DNA of 64,000 bases from Pseudoflavitalea rhizosphaerae (lineage in GTDB: Bacteria; Bacteroidota; Bacteroidia; Chitinophagales; Chitinophagaceae). Positions 54,595 to 62,907 of the stretch are shown here, in pieces (within the stretch, counting starts at the first letter, position 1; each line of letters starts with the position of its first letter). A program made the position numbers and the translations under genes. The stretch is taken from positions 186,001 to 250,000 of the forward strand of contig NZ_RCSU01000004.1 of NCBI RefSeq assembly GCF_003991355.1, given 5' to 3'. The notes beneath the pieces were generated by a model that was not told where the DNA came from, ran no database searches, and saw nothing but the letters and a program-made list of their open reading frames with translations.

Positions 54595-54619
54595 CTCCTA
54601 ATTTTTGATAAATTAGGAG
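54595..54619 (-). promoter_or_regulatory. putative Fic-gene operator, site 2
   Basis: CTCCTAATTT (54595-54604), TTGAT, AAATTAGGAG (54610-54619): a perfect 10-5-10 palindrome about 54 bp upstream of the Fic start. Best read as binding sites for the Fic protein's winged helix; this is an inference. Confidence 0.65.
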
Positions 54620-54813
54620 TTGTTAGGAGGTTTAAAAATTATTGTAATTGATTGATATTTAAAGTATTAATTGTTTTTTGGTAGCCAGATCGATAATATT
54701 ATTGAAAATTTATTTGACAGTAGTAAGCGGCCCGGGAAATAATATCCCTTAATTGATTTTCAATATTTTATTTCATTTGATTTTCTCATGAATTCATTTC
54801 TCCTTATCTTTGC

Positions 54814-54913
54814 GGCCGGCAGGTCTTACACGACCAGCTCCTGCAGACTCCCCCAGGGCCGGAAGGCAGCAAGGGTAAGCGGTTGTAGCGGTGCGATGTA
54901 AGTAATCTGCCGA
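54814..54913 (+). ncRNA. ffs: signal recognition particle RNA (4.5S type)
   Basis: The conserved SRP tetraloop/internal-loop region reads GGGCCGGAAGGCAGCAAGGG (54855-54874), followed by TAAGCGG. The ends GGCCGGCAGGT and ATCTGCCG can pair. TATCTTTG (54805-54812) is a perfect -7 element just before it, and a T-run (54914-54921) terminates it. Forms the ribonucleoprotein with Ffh that targets secreted proteins. Confidence 0.95.
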
Positions 54914-54971
54914 TTTTTTTTCTATTTTTCCTCTCCATTATACTCCGTACCACTTATCTAAAATTTTTTAT

Positions 54972-55649
54972 ATGAAATTCTTCATTGATACAGCCAATAT
55001 TGCACAGATCAAAGAAGCTCATGATCTCGGTATTCTCGACGGTGTTACTACCAACCCTTCCCTGATGGCCAAAGAAGGCATCCGCGGAGAAGAAGCCATC
55101 AATAAACATTATCTCGATATCTGCGAGCTCGTGGATGGCGGTGATGTGAGCGCTGAAGTGATTTCAACCGATCTCGCCGGTATGATCGAAGAAGGTAAAA
55201 AACTTGCAGCTATCCATCCGAACATCGTGGTGAAGATCCCCATGACCAAAGATGGTGTGAAAGCGCTTAAATATTTTTCCGACAACGGAATCAAAACCAA
55301 CTGTACACTGGTATTCTCTGCCGGTCAGGCTATCCTGGCTGCAAAGGCAGGAGCCAATTACGTTTCACCTTTCATCGGTCGTATTGACGACAGCAACTGG
55401 GATGGTGTACAACTCATAGAGCAGATCGCTCATATCTACAGCCTGCAGGGATTCAAAACTGAGATCCTCGCAGCCAGTATCCGCAGCCCGCTTCACATTG
55501 TGAAATGCGCTGAAGTTGGAGCCGATGTTTGCACCAGCCCGCTGGATGCCATTCTTGGTCTGCTGAAACATCCGCTGACTGATATCGGTCTCGCGAAATT
55601 CGTAGAAGACGCGAAGAAAATGCAGGAACAGAAAGCCCCTGTTAAATAA
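54972..55649 (+). CDS. fsa: transaldolase (fructose-6-phosphate aldolase type)
   Basis: 225 residues. [33 protein letters not shown] and the Schiff-base lysine in [14 protein letters not shown], plus [18 protein letters not shown]. Short TalC/FSA class. Pentose-phosphate enzyme or fructose-6-phosphate aldolase; the two cannot be separated here. Confidence 0.93.
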   Translation: MKFFIDTANIAQIKEAHDLGILDGVTTNPSLMAKEGIRGEEAINKHYLDICELVDGGDVSAEVISTDLAGMIEEGKKLAAIHPNIVVKIPMTKDGVKALKYFSDNGIKTNCTLVFSAGQAILAAKAGANYVSPFIGRIDDSNWDGVQLIEQIAHIYSLQGFKTEILAASIRSPLHIVKCAEVGADVCTSPLDAILGLLKHPLTDIGLAKFVEDAKKMQEQKAPVK

Positions 55650-55704
55650 CTAAACCGGAAGCCAGGTATTTGGAGTGAAATACACCTTGTGCCTGGCATC
55701 TGAG

Positions 55705-55741
55705 AAGGCAAAGCGGAAGTAATTTCGCTTTGCCTTTTTTT
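55705..55741 (+). terminator. terminator of the transaldolase gene
   Basis: AAGGCAAAGCG (55705-55715) pairs with CGCTTTGCCTT (55726-55736), followed by a T-run. Confidence 0.9.
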
Positions 55742-55746
55742 ATGCT

Positions 55747-55788
55747 CGTTCGGCAAAGGTTATGGAAGCGTTCGGCAAAGGTTATGGA
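55747..55788 (+). repeat. short tandem repeat, 22-bp period
   Basis: CGTTCGGCAAAGGTTATGGA occurs twice (55747-55766 and 55769-55788). A partial inverted match, CATAAACCTTTGCC, is at 55905-55918. Between them is G-rich sequence (GGGATGG, TGGGGCTTATG repeated) without a gene; the whole gap 55650-55943 is non-coding. Confidence 0.7.
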
Positions 55789-55943
55789 CCGACGGCTGTA
55801 AAACATAGCGGCGCTTAGGTTTTATAATGGGGCTTTGGGATGGAGAGATGGGGCTTATGTAGTTGGGATGGGCTTTGGGGCTTATGTTTTAAAGGCCGTC
55901 TTGTCATAAACCTTTGCCTCACTGGCTGGAGGTGCAGCAGTTT

Positions 55944-56378
55944 TTACCCGCGCTTCCTCTTCCTCGCGGGCTGCTTGCCTGAAGGTTGCATCACTTCTTC
56001 CATCGTTTTTAATACCTCATCATCGGGTAATTTTTTGATGTAGATGGTGATGCTCTCGCGCAATGATGTATCTGCCTTCAGAATGGCTTTTACTACCACG
56101 CTGTCTGCATTGAAGGTTGAATCGAAATACAGATTGTTGCCATCGAACTTACCACCGGATGTGGTGAAGTTGAGGTCTTCGGCAGATAAGGGCAGCCATC
56201 GTCCATTACTCATCTTTGCATCCACATTGATGTAGTTGTACACGCCGCCCTTTTTCAGGCTGTCTGTGTACAGATGGAAAGCGATACTGTCCACTTTTAC
56301 TTTTCCCTTTTCCTGTTGGGCGAAAAGGGGAGAAGTGGAAAACGAAAAAAACGCTATGGCAACTAAAATTCTCAGCAT
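55944..56378 (-). CDS. secreted hypothetical protein
   Basis: 144 residues from the ATG at 56378 (MLRILVAIAFF), which gives a clean signal peptide (ends PLFAQ). An upstream frame up to 56540 overlaps the neighbouring gene's start and is not needed. The mature part looks like a beta-sandwich (VDSIAFHLYTDSLKKGGVYN) and ends in a basic tail (GKQPARKRKRG). No family recognised. Confidence 0.7.
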   Translation of the reverse strand: MLRILVAIAFFSFSTSPLFAQQEKGKVKVDSIAFHLYTDSLKKGGVYNYINVDAKMSNGRWLPLSAEDLNFTTSGGKFDGNNLYFDSTFNADSVVVKAILKADTSLRESITIYIKKLPDDEVLKTMEEVMQPSGKQPARKRKRG

Positions 56379-56506
56379 ATCAGGCGTCAAGTTAATGAAA
56401 ATGCGGCTTATTGTGGTCAGACGGTTTCCGCAAGAAGCGGGTTGCTTCTCCAACGTTATCGGGGGAGTTTTGTGATCGTATCGTTCACAACAAAAAACTG
56501 TAGTGT

Positions 56507-57400
56507 ATGTTATTTGAAAAGATAGAACTTTACCGACCATTGACAGCTGAACAACACCAGTACAATACCATCGCCAGGGCCATCGAATACCTGTATGCCA
56601 ACTTCAAAGACCAGCCAGATCTGGAAGAAGTGGCCGCGCAGGTGCATGTGAGCCCCTTTCATTTCCAGCGCATGTTCACGGATTGGGCAGGCATCAGTCC
56701 CAAGCGTTTCATGCAATACCTGACGGCTGATTTCCTCAAAGAGAAGCTGAGGGATTTTTCCAGTATCGCCGATGCTGCTGATGCAGCCGGACTCAGCAGC
56801 CAGAGCCGCGTTTATGATCTCTTTGTAACGCTGGAAGCCGTTACGCCACAGGAGTTCAGGGAAAAAGGAGAGGGCATCATCATCGACTATGGTTTTCATG
56901 CAACGCCTTTTGGTGAAGTGATCATCGGCGCCACGCCACGCGGCATTTGTTACCTGCATTTTTTGCAGGATGCAGACCATGAAAAAAGTGTACAGCAATT
57001 GCAACTGAGCTGGGAGAAAGCCGCGCTGCAACACAATCCGCAAAAGACTGCCCGGTTGACTGAAATGGTTTTCGATCCTTCCAAAAGAACGGGAAAACTG
57101 AACGTGCTGGTGAAAGGCACCAATTTCCAGGTTAAGGTTTGGAATGCACTGTTGAAAATTCCTTCAGGAGCACTGACCACCTATCAGGATGTAGCCCGCG
57201 AAATCGGCAACCCGCGCGCGCTTCAGGCAGTAGGGTCCGCTGTGGGCGCCAATCCTGTCGCTTTTCTTATTCCCTGTCACCGGGTGATCCGTAAAAACCT
57301 GGTGCTGGCAGACTATATGTGGGGGCCGGAACGCAAGAAGGCCATTCTCGGATGGGAACTTAGCAGAGATATTATTGTACCGGAAACCGGTATTTTATAG
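56507..57400 (+). CDS. AraC HTH fused to O6-alkylguanine-DNA alkyltransferase (Ada-like)
   Basis: 297 residues: AraC-type helix-turn-helix (about 12-115; LEEVAAQVHVSPFHFQRMF) then an Ogt domain (about 125-290) with the active site IPCHRVIRKN (Cys acceptor). It lacks Ada's N-terminal zinc domain. Repairs methylated guanine and may induce alkylation-response genes. It is divergent from the secreted hypothetical gene. Confidence 0.92.
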   Translation: MLFEKIELYRPLTAEQHQYNTIARAIEYLYANFKDQPDLEEVAAQVHVSPFHFQRMFTDWAGISPKRFMQYLTADFLKEKLRDFSSIADAADAAGLSSQSRVYDLFVTLEAVTPQEFREKGEGIIIDYGFHATPFGEVIIGATPRGICYLHFLQDADHEKSVQQLQLSWEKAALQHNPQKTARLTEMVFDPSKRTGKLNVLVKGTNFQVKVWNALLKIPSGALTTYQDVAREIGNPRALQAVGSAVGANPVAFLIPCHRVIRKNLVLADYMWGPERKKAILGWELSRDIIVPETGIL

Positions 57401-57515
57401 CCTTCCCGGCTCTTTTTATCCCCACGAACTGCACAAGTGAAGTAAAGGTGCATAAGAATCTATTGAATTTGGAGGACGGTATCAAAGCAAAACCTATTTT
57501 GTACCTCAAAGCTGT

Positions 57516-57523
57516 TATATTTG
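57516..57523 (+). promoter_or_regulatory. -7 promoter element of smc
   Basis: TATATTTG, a perfect TAnnTTTG, 25 bp before the GTG start of smc. TTTG at 57498-57501 is only 14 bp upstream, so its -33 partner is uncertain. Confidence 0.6.
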
Positions 57524-57548
57524 CTGTCCTTTAAAAAAATAGACAAAA

Positions 57549-60500
57549 GTGCGATTAAAGAGTTTAGAAATTAAGGGCTTTAAAAGTTTCGCGGACAAGA
57601 CCGTACTTAACTTCGACACCGGTATTACCGGCGTTATCGGCCCCAATGGATGTGGCAAGAGCAATATCATTGACTCCATCCGCTGGGTGATCGGTGAACA
57701 GAAGATCAGTCATCTCCGCTCTGAAAACCTGGAAAGCCTGGTTTTTAATGGCTCCAAAACCCGCTCCGCCAGCGGCCTCGCGGAAGTCAGTCTTACCTTC
57801 GAGAATACCAAGAATCTACTGCCTACCGAATTCAATACCGTTACCGTAACGCGTAAATTCTACAAAAGCGGGGAATCAGAGTACCGTCTCAATGATGTGC
57901 AATGCCGCCTCAAAGACATCCAGAACCTCTTCATGGATACCGGGGTGAGCACAGACTCTTATGCCATTATCGAGCTGGGTATGGTGGACGAGATCATCAA
58001 AGACAAAGAGAACAGCCGCCGCCGTATGCTGGAACAGGCCGCTGGTATCACCATCTATAAAACACGTAAGAAAGAAGCCAAACAAAAGCTGGACGCCACG
58101 GAACAGGACCTCGCCCGTATCGAAGACCTGCTTTTCGAGATCAACAACCAGTTGAAAATGCTCGAGAACCAGGCCAAAAAAGCGGAGAAATTCTACGAGA
58201 TCAAAAAAGAATACCGCGAGTACTCCATCGAACTGGCCAAAGCATCTCTTGAAGGCTTTAACCTCACGTACCGCGATCTGAATACACAATCAGAAACCGA
58301 AACTGATAAAAAAGTCCGCCTGGAAGCCATCATCGCCAACGAAGAAGCAGGCATCGAAGCGGAAAAAGTAGGTTTCATCGAAAAAGAACGCGCCCTGCAA
58401 AGCATGCAGCATGAGTTCAACGACCTCCTGCAATTGCTGCGCACAAAAGAAAACGATAAAAACCTCGCTTCACAAAAACTGAACTTCCTCAAAGAACGCG
58501 AAAACAGTCTCCAGGAATTCCTCAACAAATCCGAAGGGACCCTTAAAGGACTGGAAGAAAGCATCGAGTTCACCAAACTCCAGATCGGAGAAGAAGAAGG
58601 AAAACTGGAAGGACTCGAGCAGCAGCTCGAAGACCTGAAAGCCTCATCAGAAGAGAAGCGTGGCATCTTCGATACAAAGCGTGTGCATGTAGACAGTCTC
58701 CGCAGCGAGAACCTGGCCATGCAGCGCAACCAGTTCGAAGCTGAGAAGAAAGTGGCCGTTGCCGATACTTCCATTCAAAACCTTCAGGCGAGCATCTCGC
58801 AGATCGAGGAAGAAAAAGAAGTTCGTCGCAGCCAGCTCAAACAGCTCGAAGAGGAAATGATTACGCGCGAACAGGAACTCGAAAGCCGCAAGCGCGATCT
58901 GCAACAGCTCCAGGAGCAACATGAACGCACCAAGGAACAGATCCTTCAGTCGCAGTCTGAAATGGAAGTCCTTCGCCAGCAACTGGCCGAAGAGAACCGT
59001 AAACTCGATGCCAAACGCAACGAATATGACCTGCTGAAGAGCCTTATCGATTCCATGGAAGGCTATCCCGAAAGCGTAAAATTCTTACACAATAATCCAA
59101 ACTGGAACCACACAGCGCCCATTCTTTCCGATATCATTTATGTAAAAGAGGAATTCCGCGCTGCCGTGGAGAACGTACTGGAGCCATACCTCAACTACTA
59201 TGTGGTGAACAACCTCCAGGAAGGTATGCAGGCCGTTCACCTGCTGGATAACAACAAAAAAGGAAAAGCCAACTTCTTCCTGCTGGACAAGTTTACTAAC
59301 GCCGATGGCTCCGCGCACAGCGCACCCGCCAATACCATCCCTGCCATGCAGGTGATAGAAGTGGATGCGCAATACCGTCAGCTGGCAGAACACCTGCTGG
59401 GCAACGTGTTCATAGCGGAGAATGAAAGCGCGCTGGAAAATTCCAACGGCTCCGTAGTGCTGGAAAAAACTGGTAAATATGTAAAAGGGAAATTCTCCCT
59501 CACTGGTGGTAGCGTTGGTGTATTCGAAGGAAAGAAGATCGGCCGCGCCAAGAACCTCGAGAAATTATTCGAGGAGATCCAGGTACAGGAAAAGATCGTT
59601 GCCGACCTGAAAATGGCGATCCAGGCCAAGCACAATGAAGTGATCGGCTACAACGAACAACTGAAAGAAACCGCCATCAAACAGGCGCAGGAAGATATCA
59701 ACCGCCTTACCAACCAGGTGTTCTCGCTCCAGAACAAGATCGAGAGCCTCCACGGTCTGCAAAGCTCCTCCCAGAACAGGATGGAAGACCTGCAGATGAA
59801 CCTGCAGAACACTTCCGCTTCCATTGAAGGCACACGCCAGGAATGGATGAAACTGGTAGACACACTGAACGAGATCCGCGAAACCCTGCGCGTAGCGGAA
59901 GAAGAATATAAATATGCTGAAAGCCAGTACCAGCAGGCTACTGCCTCCTACAACGAGTTCAACCTGCAGGTAACGCGCCAGCATAGCCGCATCAACCAGC
60001 TGAAACAGGAGTCCGAGTTTAAAGGTAATCAGCTCCGCGATCTGAAAACACAGATCGAAAGCAACAACGCACAATTGAAAATGACCGTTGAGAGTCTCAC
60101 GGAAAATGAAGAAGTGCTCGCCAATGCCGAGAATGGTCTGGTTGATATGATGCGCCGCAAGGAAGAAGAAGAAATGAAATTGAACGAAGCCGACCAGGCT
60201 TTCTACAATATGCGCAATGCGCTCAATGAAAAGGAATCCGAACTGCGGGCCAAAGTAAAAGAGCGTGAGCAACTGGACCATCTGCTTACCGAGATCAAGG
60301 ACAAACTCACAGAGCTGAAGCTCCAGCTGGCCGGTATGAAGGAAAGGCTCAACGTGGAATTCCGTATCGACCTCGATGAGATCATCGATCAGCCAAGAAC
60401 AAACGATATTCCCACCGAAGAGCTCCAGGAAAAATGCGATCGCATGAAGAAGCGCCTGGAGAACCTTGGAGAAGTGAATCCCACAGCCATCGAAGCCTTC

Positions 60501-61070
60501 ATGGAAATGAAGAAACGTTATGAGTTCATCCTCGAGCAGAAGAACGACCTCGTAACGGCCAAGGACAGCCTGATGCAAACCATCCAGGAAGTGGAAGCCA
60601 CTGCCAACCAGCAGTTCCTCGATACTTTCAACCAGGTGCGCGAGAACTTCCAGAAAGTGTTCAAGGCGCTCTTCACTGAAGATGATACGGCCGATATGAT
60701 CCTGGAGAATCCCGAGAATCTTGCTGAAACAGGTATCGATATCATCGCGAAGCCAAAAGGTAAACGTCCTTCATCCATCACGCAGTTGAGTGGTGGTGAG
60801 AAGACGCTCACGGCCACCGCGCTGCTCTTCGCCATCTACCTGATCAAGCCGGCTCCATTCTGTATCCTGGATGAGGTGGATGCTCCGCTGGATGATGCCA
60901 ACGTAGGCAAGTTCACGCAGATGATCCGTAAGTTCAGTGAAGAAAGCCAGTTCATCATCGTAACGCACAACAAAATGACCATGAGCGCTGTGGACGTGAT
61001 CTATGGCGTTACCATGCAGGAACCCGGCGTGAGCAAGCTGGTACCCGTGGATTTCCGCGGACTCAACTAA
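57549..61070 (+). CDS. smc: SMC chromosome partition ATPase
   Basis: 1173 residues from a GTG. Walker A GPNGCGKSN (about 32-40), long coiled coil (about 170-500), hinge (about 515-670; SVKFLHNNPNWNHTAPILSD), second coiled coil (about 670-1000), then the signature LSGGEKTLTATALL and Walker B ILDEVDAPLDDANV. Complete and of normal length. Works with ScpA/ScpB (not in this window) to organise the chromosome. Confidence 0.97.
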   Translation: MRLKSLEIKGFKSFADKTVLNFDTGITGVIGPNGCGKSNIIDSIRWVIGEQKISHLRSENLESLVFNGSKTRSASGLAEVSLTFENTKNLLPTEFNTVTVTRKFYKSGESEYRLNDVQCRLKDIQNLFMDTGVSTDSYAIIELGMVDEIIKDKENSRRRMLEQAAGITIYKTRKKEAKQKLDATEQDLARIEDLLFEINNQLKMLENQAKKAEKFYEIKKEYREYSIELAKASLEGFNLTYRDLNTQSETETDKKVRLEAIIANEEAGIEAEKVGFIEKERALQSMQHEFNDLLQLLRTKENDKNLASQKLNFLKERENSLQEFLNKSEGTLKGLEESIEFTKLQIGEEEGKLEGLEQQLEDLKASSEEKRGIFDTKRVHVDSLRSENLAMQRNQFEAEKKVAVADTSIQNLQASISQIEEEKEVRRSQLKQLEEEMITREQELESRKRDLQQLQEQHERTKEQILQSQSEMEVLRQQLAEENRKLDAKRNEYDLLKSLIDSMEGYPESVKFLHNNPNWNHTAPILSDIIYVKEEFRAAVENVLEPYLNYYVVNNLQEGMQAVHLLDNNKKGKANFFLLDKFTNADGSAHSAPANTIPAMQVIEVDAQYRQLAEHLLGNVFIAENESALENSNGSVVLEKTGKYVKGKFSLTGGSVGVFEGKKIGRAKNLEKLFEEIQVQEKIVADLKMAIQAKHNEVIGYNEQLKETAIKQAQEDINRLTNQVFSLQNKIESLHGLQSSSQNRMEDLQMNLQNTSASIEGTRQEWMKLVDTLNEIRETLRVAEEEYKYAESQYQQATASYNEFNLQVTRQHSRINQLKQESEFKGNQLRDLKTQIESNNAQLKMTVESLTENEEVLANAENGLVDMMRRKEEEEMKLNEADQAFYNMRNALNEKESELRAKVKEREQLDHLLTEIKDKLTELKLQLAGMKERLNVEFRIDLDEIIDQPRTNDIPTEELQEKCDRMKKRLENLGEVNPTAIEAFMEMKKRYEFILEQKNDLVTAKDSLMQTIQEVEATANQQFLDTFNQVRENFQKVFKALFTEDDTADMILENPENLAETGIDIIAKPKGKRPSSITQLSGGEKTLTATALLFAIYLIKPAPFCILDEVDAPLDDANVGKFTQMIRKFSEESQFIIVTHNKMTMSAVDVIYGVTMQEPGVSKLVPVDFRGLN

Positions 61071-61102
61071 GTTACTAACGTTCACATATAGATGAATATA
61101 TA

Positions 61103-61127
61103 AAGCCCGTGCGGACAGCACGGGCTT
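61103..61127 (+). terminator. terminator between smc and the Ycf48-like gene
   Basis: AAGCCCGTGC (61103-61112) pairs with GCACGGGCTT (61118-61127), 5-nt loop, 33 bp after the smc stop. Works for both convergent genes. Confidence 0.88.
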
Positions 61128-61146
61128 ATACATTTAGTTGCCGGTT

Positions 61147-62133
61147 CTAATACACCAGCTTCGATATCTTTCCATCACCCGCCAGGATCACCGTCCTGCC
61201 TGATTTTGAGCGTTTCACTACATTGTAGCTGTCTTTGGAGATAAGCGTCCAGTGCATACCGAGATCATTGGAAACATCCACGCCACTGGTGCCGCAGCAG
61301 ATCAGTTGTCCGCCTGTGATGAATTCCACGCTGCTCCTGTAACCATGCGGAGGTACAGCGGGCTTGCGGAATGCTGTGGGCTGGCTGAGTTTAAAGAGTA
61401 CGCAGTTGCCTTCGGAGGCTGTATCGGAAGTGTAATTGCCGCCCACTACAGCGGCCTGGTCTTTATAAACGGCGAGAGAATATGCGCCGGTGGTTTCCTT
61501 TCCTTTTACCATTGGTAATTCTACAGCATTATCAGGTGTGAGTAAGCGGGAAACCATTCCGCCTGAAACGGCTGTGAATTCATTCTTCGAATGATAGATG
61601 ATATTGGTGCCGCTGGCTGCGAAGAATGCTTCGCCCTTGCTGACTTTAATAGGGGAGCCGCGGTATTTGTCCCATGAGTTCCCGCCATCTTTGGAAGTGA
61701 GCAGGTATACTTCACCGTTAATAGGATCTCCGATCACAATTCCATTTTTTGCATCGGCAAAGTCCATAGCATCCATGAATACGCCTTTGGTGGTATCGGT
61801 GAAAACGGTTTTCCATGTTTTGCCGCCGTCTGTTGTTTTGAGGATATGGCCTGGCTCTGCAATGGCGATCACGATGGCCGTATTGGCATCAAATGCTTCA
61901 ATGTCGCGGAACTCACGTTTTTCAAATCCCGGTACCGTATTCCATTCCCAGGTTTTGCCGCCATCGGTGGAGCGGCCTACGGTGCCACCGCTGCCGCTGG
62001 CCCAGATCAGGTTGTCGTTAAGCACACAAAGCCCGCGCAGGCTGGATTTGATGCCTGTATTCAAAACTTCTATTTTCTGTGAATATCCTGTAAGGGAGAG
62101 CAAGCAAAATCCTAGCAGTAACCGCAATCGCAT
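61147..62133 (-). CDS. Ycf48-like / BNR-repeat secreted protein
   Basis: 328 residues; signal peptide (ends SLTGYSQ). Beta-propeller repeats with RSTDGGKTWEWN, KTTDGGKTWKTVF and TSKDGGNSWDKY, the Ycf48/BNR pattern, and several Gly-rich turns. Photosystem assembly is impossible here; related Bacteroidota proteins are called oxidoreductases without evidence. Extracytoplasmic; role unknown. Confidence 0.82.
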   Translation of the reverse strand: MRLRLLLGFCLLSLTGYSQKIEVLNTGIKSSLRGLCVLNDNLIWASGSGGTVGRSTDGGKTWEWNTVPGFEKREFRDIEAFDANTAIVIAIAEPGHILKTTDGGKTWKTVFTDTTKGVFMDAMDFADAKNGIVIGDPINGEVYLLTSKDGGNSWDKYRGSPIKVSKGEAFFAASGTNIIYHSKNEFTAVSGGMVSRLLTPDNAVELPMVKGKETTGAYSLAVYKDQAAVVGGNYTSDTASEGNCVLFKLSQPTAFRKPAVPPHGYRSSVEFITGGQLICCGTSGVDVSNDLGMHWTLISKDSYNVVKRSKSGRTVILAGDGKISKLVY

Positions 62134-62229
62134 AGCATAATTGATTTGGTGATTCTAAAAGTAAGGATTATTAACCACTGAGGATAATGACTTTTACCAC
62201 CCTGCCATATCATCGTGCCCAGCAAAGCT

Positions 62230-62360
62230 GATATGAAAAGGCCGGCCTTGAAAACATAAGCGAAGAAGTCCAATACTGTACCGCGGCTTTCTCCCATGCA
62301 CAACCGCTCAAATAACAACCTCCCGCGCCGGTTTGTTTTCCAGAAGGGCGTTCATTCAGC
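62230..62360 (-). repeat. dispersed repeat R2, copy 3
   Basis: GATATGAAAAGGCCGGCCTT at the left and CTCCCGCGCCGGTTTGTTTT at the right match 50396-50525 at the corresponding places; the minus strand gives the related peptides FFAYVFKAGLFIS here and FFAYISQGRLFIS in copy 2. Non-coding. Confidence 0.65.
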
Positions 62361-62907
62361 TTTGCGAAACCAGCCTTTTATGGAAGTAAAAAAAAACGAA
62401 AAGAATGGAAAAAGAAAAAGCCTTGGCTGAGTAATCAGCTAAGGCCTTTTTTGTTTCAGTCGATCTGCAAATAATTTTCCTAAGTATTGGATCTTTCGGT
62501 CGAGTGGCTGTTTGGTAGCCGGGGTTTTAAGGATATCGACTGAGAATTTCAATGGAACTTGGACTCAAAACGGCTTTCTAAATGATATTGAACACGGATC
62601 AGGTGGTTTTTCCAGGACAATTATGTTTCCTAATTAAGACTTTACGCTTACAAAGGACCAGGTACTTGTACTGAAGGATACTGGTTTACAGTTGAATTTT
62701 CAAAAGTATTGGAAAGGAAGAATGGATTTCTGAGGGATATTCAGAAGGATATTTGGATCAGATGTAGAAACAAAATTACGAACCGTCGATTTCTTGACAT
62801 AGAGCAATATTGCCCTTTTTTTGTAGTTCAGTTAATACGTTAAGAATAGTATAAAAAACATATGTATTATAGTAAATTCCGATAAAAAATAACGTAGTTC
62901 TACCAGT
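62361..62907. other. 547 bp gap with one terminator
   Basis: A terminator-like hairpin (AGCCTTGGCTGA, 62419-62430, with TCAGCTAAGGCCTT, ending 62446, then T-run to 62452). The rest is AT-rich. One frame around 62530-62636 reads like a protein piece (NFNGTWTQNGFLNDIEHG) but stops soon, so at most a gene remnant. No gene is called. Confidence 0.5.

Noticed and set aside
59565-60578. A 337-codon open frame on the minus strand under smc
   Set aside because: Antisense to the coiled-coil part of smc with a Phe/Leu/His-heavy composition; no domain.
61147-62133. Photosystem II assembly factor
   Set aside because: The Ycf48-like repeats are real, but nothing in this window points to photosynthesis, so only the fold is named.
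62530-62636. Possible protein-coding remnant before the aminopeptidase gene
   Set aside because: A frame reads NFNGTWTQNGFLNDIEHG but ends after about 35 codons and has no recognisable family.
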